In this document: positions 17,091 to 26,435 of the stretch, one piece after another
Layout of the letters: each line of letters begins with the position of its first letter
How positions within the stretch are numbered: position 1 is the first letter of the stretch
NCBI RefSeq assembly: GCF_021696945.1
Contig: NZ_JACYHE010000004.1
Span: 1 to 64,000 of the forward strand
Length of the DNA stretch: 64,000 nucleotides
Origin: Streptomyces sp. JJ36
Lineage (GTDB): Bacteria > Actinomycetota > Actinomycetes > Streptomycetales > Streptomycetaceae
Direction of reading: 5' to 3'
Program-made: the position numbers and the translations under genes
The notes under the pieces: model-generated
Told to the model about the DNA's origin: nothing
The model's database searches: none
The model's input: the letters and a program-made list of their open reading frames with translations, nothing else

Positions 17091-19709
17091 CTAACCAGGC
17101 AGAGCGAGCTCGAACCAGACCGTTTTCCCCATCGGCCCGTGCCGGGTCCCCCAGCGGCGGGATTCGCGGGCGACGAGCTGGATGCCGCGGCCGCCCTCGT
17201 CCTCCTCGGTGGCGATCCGGGCCCGCGGCGGCTCGGGCAGCGGGTCGGAGACCTCGACGAGCAGCGAGGAGCCGCGCACCATGCGGACGCCGATCGGGCC
17301 GTGGGCGTAGCGCAGCGAGTTGGTCACCAGCTCGCTGACGAGCAGCTCCGTGGTGTCGGCGAGCGGGGTCAGCCCCCACTCGCGCAGCGCGTCGCGGACG
17401 GCGGCACGGGCGCGGCGCACGGCGTAGCTCTCCGCGGAGAACGTCCAGGAGGCGGCGCTGCCCTCGGGGAGTCCGCCGAGCTGGGCCATCAGCAGCGCCG
17501 CGTCGTCGGCGGGTTCCAGCGGCGCGGGGTGCCCGGCCGCCAGCTCGACGGTGTCGGCCGCGCCCGCGCCGTCGCCGCCGTCGCCGTCGTCGCCGTCGCC
17601 GCCGTCGGACCCGGTGCCCTCACCGCCGCCGTCCTGTGGGGAGAGGGTGGTCAGGGCGGCGTCGCAGGCCTCCTCCAGGGCGCCGTGCGTCTCCCGTTCC
17701 AGTACGGCGCAGAGGCGGTCGACGCCGTCGGTGATGTCCTCCCCGCGGTTCTCGATCAGCCCGTCGGTGTAGAGGACCAGCACCGAACCCTCCGGCACGT
17801 CGAGTTCGACGGCCTCGAAGGACACGCCGCCCACCCCGAGCGGCGCTCCGGACGGCGTCTCCAGCGGCCGGGCGCGGCGACCCTCGTGCGCCCGTGGGGT
17901 GATGAGCAGCGGCGGGACGTGACCGGCCCGGGCGAGCGCGCAGCGGCCGGTGGAGGGGTCGTAGACGGCGTAGACGACGGTGGCGAGCAGCGGGTCGTCG
18001 GGGCCGGGGGCCAGGTCGTCGGCGAGGTCGTTGACCCGGCGCAGCAGTTCGTCGGGCGGCAGGTCGAGGCCCGCCAGTGTCCGTACGGCCGTACGGAGCC
18101 GGCCCATGGTGGCGGCGGCGCGCAGCCCGTGCCCGGTGACGTCGCCGACCACGAAGGCGACCCGGCCGCCGGCCAGCGGGATCACGTCGAACCAGTCGCC
18201 GCCGACCTCCGCACCGCTGCTGCCCGGCACATAGCGGTACGCGACCCGCACCCCGGTCGGCGAGGGCACCTGCTGGGGCAGCAGGCTGCGTTGCAGCATC
18301 AGCGCGCCCTCGCGCTCGCGGGCGTAGAGGCGCGCGTTGTCCAGCGAGGTGCCGGCCCGGTCGGCGATCTCGGTGAGCAGCGCGAGATCGTCCCGGTCGA
18401 ACGGATCGCGCCCGGCGGCGCGGCTGATCACCAGGAGCCCGAGGACGATGCCGCGGGCCCGCAGCGGCACCACCATCAGCGAGTGGATACCCAGGTCGAG
18501 GGCGGCCTGCACCTTCGGGTCGCCGGGATAGGTGGCGGCCCGCAACTCCTCCTGGGTGACGATGAGATGGGGCTCCCCGGTGGCCAGGGTCTGGCCGAAA
18601 AACGAGCCGGTCTCGAAGGCGATGTCCTGCCCCACCCGGAGCATCCTCCGCACCGCGGGGCCTCGGTCCTTCGCGGCGACGCCGAGCTGGAGCAGCGGGG
18701 TGCCGGAGAGCACCTTGTCACCGGGGAGTTCGCCGCCGTAGGCGACGGCGCCGAGCAGCATGACGCCGGAGTAGTCGGAGAAGCGGGGCACCAGGGCGGT
18801 GGCCAGGGCCTGGGAGATGCGCCGCACGTCCAGCCGGTCGCCGAGGGCGACGCCGACGTGGTCGAGCAGGGCGAGACGCTGCCGCGAGCGCTCCACCTTG
18901 TCCAGGGCGTCCCGGCGTTCGGTGATGTCCATCACGGCACAGCTCACGCCCAGGGGCCGCCCCGCCTCGTCGGTGAGCCGGCCGTAGGCGACGGACCGGG
19001 AGCCGTAGCCGTCGGGCGCGGTCAGCACGTCGATGAGGGAGCGGCCGGTGCGCAGCACCTTCTGCTGGCAGCGGTAGATCTCCTCGGCCATGGACCGGGG
19101 CAGGGTGTCGAAGACGGTCTTGCCGAGGTGCTCGTGCACCGGGAGGCCGTTGAGCCGGGCCAGCGCCTCGTTGATGCGCACATAGCGCAGCTCGGTGTCG
19201 AAGAGGGCGAGGCCCAGCGCGTTGGAGCTGAAGAGCGCCTCCAGGGCGGCGAGGTCCTGGTCGACGGCGCGCAGTCGCCCGGCCTCGGCGACGCTGGCCA
19301 GCACGTAGGAGAAGCCGTGGCGGTCGGAGAGCAGGAAGGCGCGGGTCTCGACCTGCACCGGGTGGCCCGCCCGGTGGCGGGCGCGGAGCACCCCGTGCCA
19401 CCGGCGCTCGGCGCGCAGTGCGTCGTGCAGGCGCCAGGCCTGCTCGGACGGGGTCTCGTCCTCCGGGAGGAGCAGGGTCTCCAGACGGCGGCCGGTGACG
19501 TCCCCGGGCGGCCAGCCGAGGATCTCCTCGGCGGACGGGCTCCACAGCAGGATGCGCCCCCGCAGGTCGAGCAGGACGACGCCGAGGTCCAGCACGTCCA
19601 GCAGAGCGGACGGCGCCGTGTCCCCGGCGGGGCCCCCTCCGTCGAGCCGTGCGCGGGCCCTCGCCCTCCCGTCGGCCGCCGCGCCCGCCGGTTCCGAGGT
19701 CTCTGCCAC
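17091..19709 (-). CDS. PAS-PAS-GAF-SpoIIE phosphatase-HATPase regulator
   Basis: About 872 residues. Order: PAS (LLDVLDLGVVLLDLRGRILL, about 35-140), second PAS (LEALFSSNALGLALFDTELR, about 150-265), GAF (about 280-450), PP2C/SpoIIE phosphatase (GAEVGGDWFDVIPL, FVVGDVTGHGLRAAATMGRL, LYTDGLIENRGEDITDGVDR) and a C-terminal ATPase (LLVSELVTNSLRYAHGPIGV, EDEGGRGIQLVARESRRWGT). A low-complexity Gly/Asp stretch (GSDGGDGDDGDGGDGAG) interrupts the domain junction near residue 690-715. The start is uncertain. TTG 19760 lies inside a palindrome without a ribosome site, GTG 19718 is too close to AGGGA, and GTG 19709 has AGGGA 10 nt upstream and is used here. Likely a sensor-controlled partner-switching regulator like its neighbour. 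Confidence 0.88.
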   Translation of the reverse strand: MAETSEPAGAAADGRARARARLDGGGPAGDTAPSALLDVLDLGVVLLDLRGRILLWSPSAEEILGWPPGDVTGRRLETLLLPEDETPSEQAWRLHDALRAERRWHGVLRARHRAGHPVQVETRAFLLSDRHGFSYVLASVAEAGRLRAVDQDLAALEALFSSNALGLALFDTELRYVRINEALARLNGLPVHEHLGKTVFDTLPRSMAEEIYRCQQKVLRTGRSLIDVLTAPDGYGSRSVAYGRLTDEAGRPLGVSCAVMDITERRDALDKVERSRQRLALLDHVGVALGDRLDVRRISQALATALVPRFSDYSGVMLLGAVAYGGELPGDKVLSGTPLLQLGVAAKDRGPAVRRMLRVGQDIAFETGSFFGQTLATGEPHLIVTQEELRAATYPGDPKVQAALDLGIHSLMVVPLRARGIVLGLLVISRAAGRDPFDRDDLALLTEIADRAGTSLDNARLYAREREGALMLQRSLLPQQVPSPTGVRVAYRYVPGSSGAEVGGDWFDVIPLAGGRVAFVVGDVTGHGLRAAATMGRLRTAVRTLAGLDLPPDELLRRVNDLADDLAPGPDDPLLATVVYAVYDPSTGRCALARAGHVPPLLITPRAHEGRRARPLETPSGAPLGVGGVSFEAVELDVPEGSVLVLYTDGLIENRGEDITDGVDRLCAVLERETHGALEEACDAALTTLSPQDGGGEGTGSDGGDGDDGDGGDGAGAADTVELAAGHPAPLEPADDAALLMAQLGGLPEGSAASWTFSAESYAVRRARAAVRDALREWGLTPLADTTELLVSELVTNSLRYAHGPIGVRMVRGSSLLVEVSDPLPEPPRARIATEEDEGGRGIQLVARESRRWGTRHGPMGKTVWFELALPG

Positions 19710-19737
19710 GCCGTCCACGTCCCTGATCGGGTAGCCG

Positions 19738-19761
19738 CTTGACCGGAACGTTCCCGTCAAG
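19738..19761. promoter_or_regulatory. 24-bp palindrome, candidate operator
   Basis: CTTGAC, one base, GGAACGTTCC, one base, GTCAAG. Eleven of twelve base pairs are symmetric, with one C/C mismatch. It lies 28 bp before the preferred start of the PAS-SpoIIE gene and 37 bp after the end of the convergent-side SPOR gene. The arms also read TTGAC on both strands, so the site may overlap a -35 element. Confidence 0.6.
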
Positions 19762-19798
19762 TGGGACTAATAACCCACATACCCGATTCTGCACGCGG

Positions 19799-20002
19799 TC
19801 AGCCGCGGACACCGCTCCCGGCATCCCGGCGCTCCACCAGATAGCTGTCCCCGACCCCCGGACGCCCCCCGAGCCGCTCCGCGATCTGCTGGGCCTCCGC
19901 CCGGGTGGCGAAGCTCCCCACGCGATAGCGGTTGCCGTGTCCGTCCTGGCGTATCAGGAGCCAGGGGAGCACGGCGCCCCCTTCGCCGCTCACATTCCGC
20001 AT
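19799..20002 (-). CDS. Small SPOR-like domain protein
   Basis: 67 residues. The central part P-W-L-L-I-R-Q-D-G-H-G-N-R-Y-R-V-G-S-F-A-T-R-A-E-A-Q-Q fits the SPOR fold pattern (aromatic-Arg-x-Gly-x-Phe followed by an Ala/Glu helix), found in proteins binding denuded peptidoglycan glycan strands. This one has no signal peptide or membrane segment, so it would act in the cytoplasm unless exported another way. ATG at 20002 is used. GTG at 19972, preceded by GAAGGGGG, is an alternative giving 57 residues. Role unknown. Confidence 0.75.
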   Translation of the reverse strand: MRNVSGEGGAVLPWLLIRQDGHGNRYRVGSFATRAEAQQIAERLGGRPGVGDSYLVERRDAGSGVRG

Positions 20003-20096
20003 ATGCCGGAGCCTACGCGGTTACCCTTACGTACCGCATTCGGGATGACACAAAGGGCACACACTTTCGGCCAGATGTTCGCCTCAGACGTCCCAG

Positions 20097-20849
20097 CTAT
20101 TTCACCGGGAGGTGGTAGCTCAATCGGAAGCGGTCGGCCGCGACCACCACATCGGCCGTCTCCACCGGGCAGCCGCCGGCGAAGAAGGTGCGCTCCACCA
20201 CCAGCACGGCGTGCCCCGGCACCCCGCCCAGCGCCGTCGTCTCCTCGGCGAGCCCCGGACGGGCACGGACCTCCTCCACCACGTTGTCCACCACGATGTC
20301 GATGGCGGCCATCCGCTCCACCACGCCGCGACCGCCCAGCGGCCCCTCCTCGGGCAGCATCACGGGGGTGCGCCCGGTGAGGGCCAGCGGCTCCCAGGAG
20401 GTGGAGAGCATCATGGGCTCCCCCTCCGAGCGGAAGAGATACCGGGTGCGCATCACCCGGCCACCGGCACCGATGCGCAGCCGCTCGGCCGTCGCCGGGG
20501 CGGCGTCCTCCTGCTCGCTGTACGCCTCCCAGGTCCCCTTGGCGCCGTCGTCGGCCTGCTCCTGGCGGAACAGGCCGACATCCCCGGGCGTGCGGTATCC
20601 GGTGCGGAGCACCCGGCGCGGCACCGGGTGCTCCCGCACATACGTGCCCGAGCCGGAGCGGCCCTCGACCAGCCCCTCCGCCATCAGGACCTTGCGCGCC
20701 TCCAGCGCCACCGTGTCCGAGACCCCGTACTGCTCGCGGATGCGGGCCTGGGACGGGAGCCGGGTGTGCGGCGGCAGCTTGCCGTCGACAATCTTCTGCC
20801 GGAGATCGCCGGCGACGCGCAGATACGCGGGCTGCTCACCGAATGACAC
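20097..20849 (-). CDS. GntR-family transcriptional regulator (HutC/UTRA type)
   Basis: 250 residues. Winged helix-turn-helix at about 8-75 (YLRVAGDLRQKIVDGKLPPH, LPSQARIREQYGVSD, ALEARKVLMAEGLVEGRSGS-GTYV), then a UTRA effector-binding domain (residues 95-245). Effectors of this class are usually sugars, amino sugars or related small molecules. GTG start chosen for the preceding GGGAGGGGCCC site. An upstream ATG lacks one. The region before the start (20855-20895) has repeated TGTCA/TGACA half-sites, possibly for autoregulation. The next gene to the right is glpX, but its expression is not obviously linked. Confidence 0.87.
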   Translation of the reverse strand: MSFGEQPAYLRVAGDLRQKIVDGKLPPHTRLPSQARIREQYGVSDTVALEARKVLMAEGLVEGRSGSGTYVREHPVPRRVLRTGYRTPGDVGLFRQEQADDGAKGTWEAYSEQEDAAPATAERLRIGAGGRVMRTRYLFRSEGEPMMLSTSWEPLALTGRTPVMLPEEGPLGGRGVVERMAAIDIVVDNVVEEVRARPGLAEETTALGGVPGHAVLVVERTFFAGGCPVETADVVVAADRFRLSYHLPVK

Positions 20850-21025
20850 GGGCCCCTCCCAACAGGCTGACAGTCTGCAACAGCTTGACAACCCAGGGTG
20901 GCCGAGCGCAATACCATGCCCCATGCCTCACTCGATGTGATGACGCGCTGCTCAGCGGCGGCGGGCGCCCGCGGGCCCGCCGCGCCACCGGCCCACCGAC
21001 GCCACCACCCGCCGGCGCCGCCCGC

Positions 21026-22060
21026 TCAGCGCGCCCGGTCGAAGTCCACCGCGCTGTAGGCCCGCAGCTTGGAGAGCTGGTGCGTGGAGTCGATCTGCCG
21101 GATCGTGCCCGACTTCGACCGCATCACCAGGGACTGGGTGTAGGCCGTCTCCGCCCGGTAGCGCACCCCGCGCAGCAGGTCCCCGTCGGTGATGCCGGTG
21201 GCCACGAAGAACACGTTCTCGCCCGCCACCAGATCGTCGGTCTGCAGCACCCGGTCCAGGTCGTGCCCCGCGTCCAGCGCCCGCTGCCGCTCCGCGTCGT
21301 CCTTCGGCCACAGCCGGCCCTGCAGCGTCCCGCCCAGGCACTTGATCGCGCAGGCCGCGATGATGCCCTCCGGGGTGCCGCCGACACCGAGCAGCAGGTC
21401 GACGCCGGTCCCCTCACGGACCGCCATGATGGCCCCGGCCACGTCGCCGTCCGAGATGAACTTGATGCGCGCCCCGGACTCCCGGACCTCACGGACGATC
21501 CCGTCGTGCCGCGGCCGGTCGAGCACCACCACCGTGACGTCCTCAGGCGCACAGCCCTTGGCCTTGGCGACCCGCCGCACGTTGACCGAGGCCGGGGCGT
21601 TGATGTCCACGAACTCGGCCGCCTCCGGGCCGGTGACCAGCTTGTCCATGTAGAAGACCGCGGACGGGTCGAACATGGCACCGCGCTCGGCCACCGCCAG
21701 CACCGAGACCGCGTTGCCCATCCCCTTGGCCGTCAGCGTCGTGCCGTCGACCGGGTCCACCGCGACGTCGCACTCCGCACCGTGCCCGTCGCCGACCCGC
21801 TCACCGTTGAAGAGCATCGGGGCCTCGTCCTTCTCCCCCTCGCCGATGACGACCACGCCGTTCATCGCCACGGTGGAGATCAGCGTGCGCATCGCCTTGA
21901 CCGCCGCGCCGTCCGCGCCGTTCTTGTCGCCACGGCCGACCCAGCGGCCGGAGGCCATGGCTCCGGCCTCGGTGACCCGTACGAGTTCCAGCGCGAGGTT
22001 GCGGTCGGGCGCCTCCGGACCGGGCTCGAGCTGCGAGGGCAGGTGGTGGTGTTCGGTCAT
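21026..22060 (-). CDS. glpX: Class II fructose-1,6-bisphosphatase
   Basis: 344-residue GlpX enzyme that hydrolyses fructose 1,6-bisphosphate to fructose 6-phosphate in gluconeogenesis, metal dependent and cytosolic. Visible features are [11 protein letters not shown] near residue 75, the metal-binding D-P-V-D-G-T-T near 105 and [10 protein letters not shown] near 205. ATG start with GAAAGGTG upstream. A TAGAGT hexamer about 60 bp further upstream is a possible -10. Length matches the family (about 340). Confidence 0.95.
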   Translation of the reverse strand: MTEHHHLPSQLEPGPEAPDRNLALELVRVTEAGAMASGRWVGRGDKNGADGAAVKAMRTLISTVAMNGVVVIGEGEKDEAPMLFNGERVGDGHGAECDVAVDPVDGTTLTAKGMGNAVSVLAVAERGAMFDPSAVFYMDKLVTGPEAAEFVDINAPASVNVRRVAKAKGCAPEDVTVVVLDRPRHDGIVREVRESGARIKFISDGDVAGAIMAVREGTGVDLLLGVGGTPEGIIAACAIKCLGGTLQGRLWPKDDAERQRALDAGHDLDRVLQTDDLVAGENVFFVATGITDGDLLRGVRYRAETAYTQSLVMRSKSGTIRQIDSTHQLSKLRAYSAVDFDRAR

Positions 22061-22256
22061 CGGTACGCACCTTTCTGTACGGCGACGGCCGTAAGAGCGA
22101 GGGTTTCCTCGACTCTACCCAGGGGCCGCCCCGGTGAGCAGCCTGGCCCACGTTTGAGCAGGTGGCACCCCGGCGGGCCCGGGACCCGTGCCGCGCCGGT
22201 CCCGCAGGGGCCCGCCCCCGGGGCCACCGGGGGCCGCGGACCGGGGCGGAACGGGC

Positions 22257-22859
22257 ATGGGCGACGATGGGGGCGTGGCAGCAGACAAGAAGCGCGGCAC
22301 CCAGACGGTGCGGGACATGGTGCTCTCGCTGGCGGTGATCCTCCTCGCCGCCGGGGTGATCTACCAGTTCGTCCCACACGACGAGGACCAGGGCGACGGC
22401 GCGCGGCGGGTGGACTACCGGGTGGAGGTCAACACGGCCCGGCGTGCGGCGCCGTACCCCGTGGCCGCCCCGGAGGGGCTCCCCCGGGACTGGCGGCCCA
22501 CCTCGGTGCACTACGAGGGCGGCGGCCCGGACGGCGCCGCCTGGCACCTGGGCTTTCTGACGCCCGGCGAGGAGTACGCGGCCGTGGAGCAGAGCGACGC
22601 CCGCCCCGGCCCGTACATCAGCGACGTGACCTTCGGCGCGGAGCGCACCGGGAGGACACAGCGCATCGACGGCGCGGAGTGGGTGCGTTACGAGGGCAGG
22701 AAGTACGACGCGCTGGTGCGCGAGGAGCCCGGGTTCACCACGGTGGTCACCGGCACGGCCTCGTTCGCACAGCTCGCGGAGCTGGCCGCCGCGCTGGAGA
22801 GCGGCACGGGGACGACGTCTCCCCCGGCCTCCCCGACGGCGGCCCCGGCGACCGCGTGA
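22257..22859 (+). CDS. DUF4245 family membrane-anchored protein
   Basis: About 200 residues: a short cytoplasmic N-terminus (K-K-R-G-T-Q-T-V-R-D-M), one membrane helix (VLSLAVILLAAGVIYQFV) and an extracellular domain (residues 50-185) with the family's Y-x-V-E and W-x-P-T-S-V motifs. The family is restricted to actinobacteria and has no assigned function. It usually sits divergently from glpX, as here, 196 bp away. ATG 22257 is used. GTG 22275 is an alternative. Confidence 0.85.
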   Translation: MGDDGGVAADKKRGTQTVRDMVLSLAVILLAAGVIYQFVPHDEDQGDGARRVDYRVEVNTARRAAPYPVAAPEGLPRDWRPTSVHYEGGGPDGAAWHLGFLTPGEEYAAVEQSDARPGPYISDVTFGAERTGRTQRIDGAEWVRYEGRKYDALVREEPGFTTVVTGTASFAQLAELAAALESGTGTTSPPASPTAAPATA

Positions 22860-22885
22860 CGTCCGGCGGCTCCGGGGTCGCCGGC

Positions 22886-22913
22886 GTCCCCCGCGGCGCG
22901 CCCCGCGGGGGAC
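22886..22913. terminator. Bidirectional terminator
   Basis: A perfect 11-bp stem (GTCCCCCGCGG at 22886, CCGCGGGGGAC at 22903) with a 6-nt loop lies between the stops of the convergent DUF4245 and nitroreductase genes. Confidence 0.75.
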
Positions 22914-22931
22914 CGGGGGAGCGGAACGGGC

Positions 22932-23525
22932 TCAGAGCGTGGTGACCACCTCGGAATAGTCCAGCCGCGGGCTGCGCGGGCGGTAGGCGTCCGGGCCCGG
23001 CTTGCCCATGTTGACCACGACCAGGGCCTTCTGCCGGCCGTCGCCGAAGAACTCCTTGTTCACGCCCTCCGCGTCGAAGCCGGTCATCGGGCCGGCGGCC
23101 AGTCCCGCGGCCCGCACGCCGAGCAGGAAGTAGCCGGCCTGGAGCGAGGCGTTGAAGGTGCCGGCCGGCTCGCGGGCCTCCGGCTCCGCGAAGACGGCGT
23201 CCTTGAGCTGCGGCATCGCGGGGAAGAGCTCCGGCAGCCGCTCGTGGAAGTCCAGGTCCACGGAGAGGATGGCGACCAGCGGGGCGGCGGCGGTCTTCTC
23301 CCGGTTGCCCTCGGCAAGGTGCCGCACCAGCCGCTCGCGGGCCTCGGCACTGCGGACCAGAGTGACGCGGAGCGGGGACTGGTTGAAGGCCGTCGGCGCC
23401 AGCTTCACCAGGTCGTAGATCGCGCGGACCTGGTCCTCGGTCACCGGCTCGTCGGTGAAGGAGTTGGCCGTATGGGCCTCGCGGAAGAGCAGGTCCTGCG
23501 CGGCGGGATCGAGGGCGAGCGCCAT
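22932..23525 (-). CDS. Nitroreductase-family protein (malonic semialdehyde reductase-like)
   Basis: 197-residue FMN oxidoreductase of the RutE/HadB-like branch of the nitroreductase family, predicted to reduce malonic semialdehyde or similar carbonyls with NAD(P)H. Features: A-H-T-A-N-S-F-T-D near residue 20, the FMN-contact segment L-A-P-T-A-F-N-Q-S-P-L-R near 45, and the C-terminal Y-R-P-R-S-P-R-L-D-Y-S-E. ATG chosen because GAGGTG is 9 nt upstream. GTG 12 nt earlier abuts the ribosome site. No pyrimidine-degradation genes are nearby, so the physiological substrate is open. Confidence 0.88.
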   Translation of the reverse strand: MALALDPAAQDLLFREAHTANSFTDEPVTEDQVRAIYDLVKLAPTAFNQSPLRVTLVRSAEARERLVRHLAEGNREKTAAAPLVAILSVDLDFHERLPELFPAMPQLKDAVFAEPEAREPAGTFNASLQAGYFLLGVRAAGLAAGPMTGFDAEGVNKEFFGDGRQKALVVVNMGKPGPDAYRPRSPRLDYSEVVTTL

Positions 23526-23569
23526 GGGGTGATGCACCTCACTGCAAAGTAGTTCACATCGGCACGACC

Positions 23570-23599
23570 ACCCTAGCCAGCAGGTGATTCACGCTTCAA
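23570..23599 (-). promoter_or_regulatory. Sigma70-type promoter for the nitroreductase gene
   Basis: Reading the minus strand: TTGAAG, 18 bp, TAGGGT, ending 45 bp before the ATG. It is a good match to the housekeeping consensus for this genus. Confidence 0.55.
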
Positions 23600-23660
23600 C
23601 CAAACCTCGGGCGCGCCGGGCGCCCGCCGCCTCCCGGAGGACGGCGACCCCGATCGGGCG

Positions 23661-23939
23661 TCAGCCCGCCTGCTCGCCGGCGTCCCCGGGCGCTCCGGCG
23701 CCCTCCCCGGGCTCTCCGCCCTCCTCCTCGGCGCCCTCGCCGTCCTCGGCCGCCAGGACCGCGTCCAGCCGGGCCCGGGCGCCCTCCAGCCACTCCCGGC
23801 AGATCCGCGCCAGCTCCTCGCCGCGCTCCCACAGCGCCAGCGACTCCTCCAGCGTGGAGCCGCCCGCCTCCAGCCGCTGCACCACCTCGACCAGCTCGCC
23901 GCGCGCCTGCTCGTAGCTCAGCGTGGATTCATCCGTCAT
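23661..23939 (-). CDS. xseB: Exodeoxyribonuclease VII small subunit
   Basis: 92 residues. The helical core ([40 protein letters not shown], then a third helix) is diagnostic of XseB, which binds the large subunit to form the ATP-independent single-strand nuclease. The C-terminal 25 residues are an acidic Gly/Glu tail. It lies 9 bp after xseA in the same direction, so the two are co-transcribed. Confidence 0.95.
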   Translation of the reverse strand: MTDESTLSYEQARGELVEVVQRLEAGGSTLEESLALWERGEELARICREWLEGARARLDAVLAAEDGEGAEEEGGEPGEGAGAPGDAGEQAG

Positions 23940-23948
23940 GCCCCCAGG

Positions 23949-25163
23949 CTATGTCTCCGGACCGACGGTGACACCGAACTCCCCCTCCGCCACCCGCGCC
24001 CGCAGCGCCTCCCCCGGCGCCACCTCCGCCGGCTTGCGCACCACACCGCCGTCCGCCCGCTGCAGCACCGCGTACCCGCGCTCCAGGGTGGCCGCGGGCG
24101 ACAGCGCGACCACCCGGGCCCGGGTGTGCCGCAGCTCGTCCTCCCCGCGGTCCAGCCGGTGCCCGAAGGTGCGCCGCACCCGCCCCAGCAGCCCCTCGAC
24201 GTCCTCCTCGCGGTCCGCCAGCAGCGCGTGCGGATCGGCCAGCACCGGACGGCTGCGCACCTCCGCCAGCCCGCGCTCCTCCCGGTCCAGCGTCCCGGTC
24301 ACCGCCCGCCACGCCCGCTCCTGCAGCGCCCGCACCCGCTCGTGCTCCTCCCCGACGTCCGGCACCGTCCGCTTCGCCGCGTCGGTGGGCGTCGAGGCGC
24401 GCAGATCCGCCACCAGGTCCAGCAGCGGTGCGTCCCGCTCGTGCCCGATCGCCGAGACCACCGGCGTACGGCAGGCCGCCACCGCCCGCACCAGGCCCTC
24501 GTCGGAGAAGGGCAGCAGGTCCTCCAGGCTGCCGCCGCCGCGCGCCACGATGATCAGGTCCACCCCGGGCAGCGCGTCCAGCTCCCGCACCGCCTCGATC
24601 ACCTGCGGCACGGCGTGCACGCCCTGCACCGCCACCTGCCGCACCTCGAACCGGACGGCCGGCCAGCGCAGCGCGGCGTTCCGCAGCACGTCCCGCTCGG
24701 CGTCCGAGGCCCGGCCCGTCACCAGCCCGATGCGCCGCGGCAGGAACGGCAGCGGCCGCTTGCGCTCGGCGTCGAACAGGCCCTCGGCGCCCAGCGTGCG
24801 CTTGAGCTGCTCCAGCCGCACCAGCAGCTCGCCCACCCCGACCGGGCGGATGTCCGCGGCACGCAGCGAGAGAGTGCCGCGCGGCGCGTACCACGAGGGC
24901 TTGCCCAGCACCACCACCCGGGTGCCCTGGAGCACGCCGTCCCCGGCCCGCTCGAAGACGTCCGGCGGGCAGACCACGTTCAGCGACACCTCGTGGGACG
25001 GGTCGCGGAGCGTGAGATAGACCCAGCTCCTGCGGGACCGCCGGTTGAGCTGGGTGATCTGCCCCTCCACCCAGACCGCGCCCAGCCGGTGGATCCACTC
25101 GCCGACGAGCTGGGAGACCTTGGCGACCGGGACGGGGGCCTCGGGGGACGTGTGCAGCGCCAT
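23949..25163 (-). CDS. xseA: Exodeoxyribonuclease VII large subunit
   Basis: 404-residue catalytic subunit. N-terminal OB-fold ([20 protein letters not shown], about 15-110) binds single-stranded DNA. The catalytic region follows ([33 protein letters not shown] near 235, and V-S-A-I-G-H-E-R-D near 270), then a coiled-coil tail that binds XseB. ATG start. Acts in the cytosol on single-stranded DNA during repair. Length is near the family norm. Confidence 0.95.
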   Translation of the reverse strand: MALHTSPEAPVPVAKVSQLVGEWIHRLGAVWVEGQITQLNRRSRRSWVYLTLRDPSHEVSLNVVCPPDVFERAGDGVLQGTRVVVLGKPSWYAPRGTLSLRAADIRPVGVGELLVRLEQLKRTLGAEGLFDAERKRPLPFLPRRIGLVTGRASDAERDVLRNAALRWPAVRFEVRQVAVQGVHAVPQVIEAVRELDALPGVDLIIVARGGGSLEDLLPFSDEGLVRAVAACRTPVVSAIGHERDAPLLDLVADLRASTPTDAAKRTVPDVGEEHERVRALQERAWRAVTGTLDREERGLAEVRSRPVLADPHALLADREEDVEGLLGRVRRTFGHRLDRGEDELRHTRARVVALSPAATLERGYAVLQRADGGVVRKPAEVAPGEALRARVAEGEFGVTVGPET

Positions 25164-25398
25164 ACGAGGAGGCTAGCCGCCCCGGCCGACACCACACCCC
25201 CGCCGGGCCGCCGGCCCGGGGGCGGGCCACGGTCCTGGGGCCGCCGCGCGCCGGCGGCGCTCCCCCGTCCGCAGGACGCCGCATCCCCCGCACGGGCCCC
25301 CTTCCACGGCCGTGCCCGGCGCGGTGGCGCCCGGGGGCGTGCCCGGCCCCTGACGCACGCCCGTTCGTGCACACCGCCCGTGCCCCGCACCACCGCTG

Positions 25399-25423
25399 CG
25401 GGCCGTGACACGGCCCGTACGAT
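25399..25423 (+). promoter_or_regulatory. Perfect 19-bp palindrome abutting the -10 of ispH
   Basis: CGGGCCGTG-A-CACGGCCCG occupies 25399-25417. TACGAT follows directly (25418-25423), 7 nt before the ispH ATG, where a -10 would sit for a leaderless transcript. Repressor binding here would block the -35/-10 interval. No binding protein is assigned. Confidence 0.55.
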
Positions 25424-25430
25424 GGGAGCC

Positions 25431-26423
25431 ATGACTGCAACGCCCTCGCGCACGTCCGAGAAGCGCCGCGTCCTGCTCGCCGCCCCCCGCGGCTACTGCG
25501 CGGGCGTCGACCGCGCAGTGATCGCGGTCGAGAAGGCCCTGGAGCAGTACGGCCCCCCGATCTATGTCCGCCACGAGATCGTGCACAACAAGTACGTCGT
25601 GCAGACGCTGGAGCGGAAGGGGGCGATCTTCGTCGAGGAGACGGAGGAGGTCCCCGAGGGCGAGATCGTGATCTTCTCCGCGCACGGCGTGGCGCCCGAG
25701 GTCCACCGCGAGGCCGAGCGCGGCAAGCTCGCCACCATCGACGCCACCTGCCCCCTGGTCACCAAGGTGCACAAGGAGGCGGTGCGCTACGCCAAGGAGG
25801 ACTACGACATCCTCCTCATCGGCCACGAGGGCCACGAGGAGGTCATCGGCACCAGCGGCGAGGCGCCCGAGCACATCACTCTGGTCGACGGCCCGGAGGA
25901 CGTGCGGAACGTCCAGGTCCGCGACCCGGAGAAGGTGGTGTGGCTCTCCCAGACCACCCTCTCCGTGGACGAGACCATGGAGACCGTCGACGCGCTCCAG
26001 GACCGCTACCCGAACCTGCTGAGCCCGCCCAGCGACGACATCTGCTACGCCACGCAGAACCGCCAGACCGCCATCAAGAAGGTCGCCGCCGAGTCCGACC
26101 TGGTGCTGGTCGTCGGCTCGAAGAACTCCTCGAACTCCGTCCGCCTCGTCGAGACCGCCCTCACGGCCGGCGCCCGGGACGGCCACCTGGTGGACAACGC
26201 CGGCGAGATCGACGAAGCCTGGCTCGAGGGCGTGACCACCGTCGGCCTCTCCTCCGGCGCCTCCGTCCCGGACGTGCTGGTCGAGGGCGTGCTGGAGTGG
26301 CTGCAGGAGCGCGGCTGGGAGGACGTCGAACTGGTGCAGCCGGTCGAGGAGCACATGCAGTTCTCGCTGCCGAAGGAGCTGCGCCGGGACCTGCGGTCGG
26401 AGGCGGCCGAGAAGGCCCGCTGA
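25431..26423 (+). CDS. ispH: 4-hydroxy-3-methylbut-2-enyl diphosphate reductase
   Basis: 330-residue iron-sulfur enzyme making isopentenyl and dimethylallyl diphosphate, the last step of the MEP isoprenoid pathway. The three cluster ligands are visible: Cys23 ([12 protein letters not shown]), Cys107 ([11 protein letters not shown]) and Cys205 ([11 protein letters not shown]). The substrate-site segments F-S-A-H-G-V-A-P and G-S-K-N-S-S-N-S are present. ATG 25431 is chosen because the family starts shortly before K-R-V-L-L-A. The start context suggests a leaderless or very short leader. Confidence 0.96.
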   Translation: MTATPSRTSEKRRVLLAAPRGYCAGVDRAVIAVEKALEQYGPPIYVRHEIVHNKYVVQTLERKGAIFVEETEEVPEGEIVIFSAHGVAPEVHREAERGKLATIDATCPLVTKVHKEAVRYAKEDYDILLIGHEGHEEVIGTSGEAPEHITLVDGPEDVRNVQVRDPEKVVWLSQTTLSVDETMETVDALQDRYPNLLSPPSDDICYATQNRQTAIKKVAAESDLVLVVGSKNSSNSVRLVETALTAGARDGHLVDNAGEIDEAWLEGVTTVGLSSGASVPDVLVEGVLEWLQERGWEDVELVQPVEEHMQFSLPKELRRDLRSEAAEKAR

Positions 26424-26435
26424 CCGGGCTCCGGC

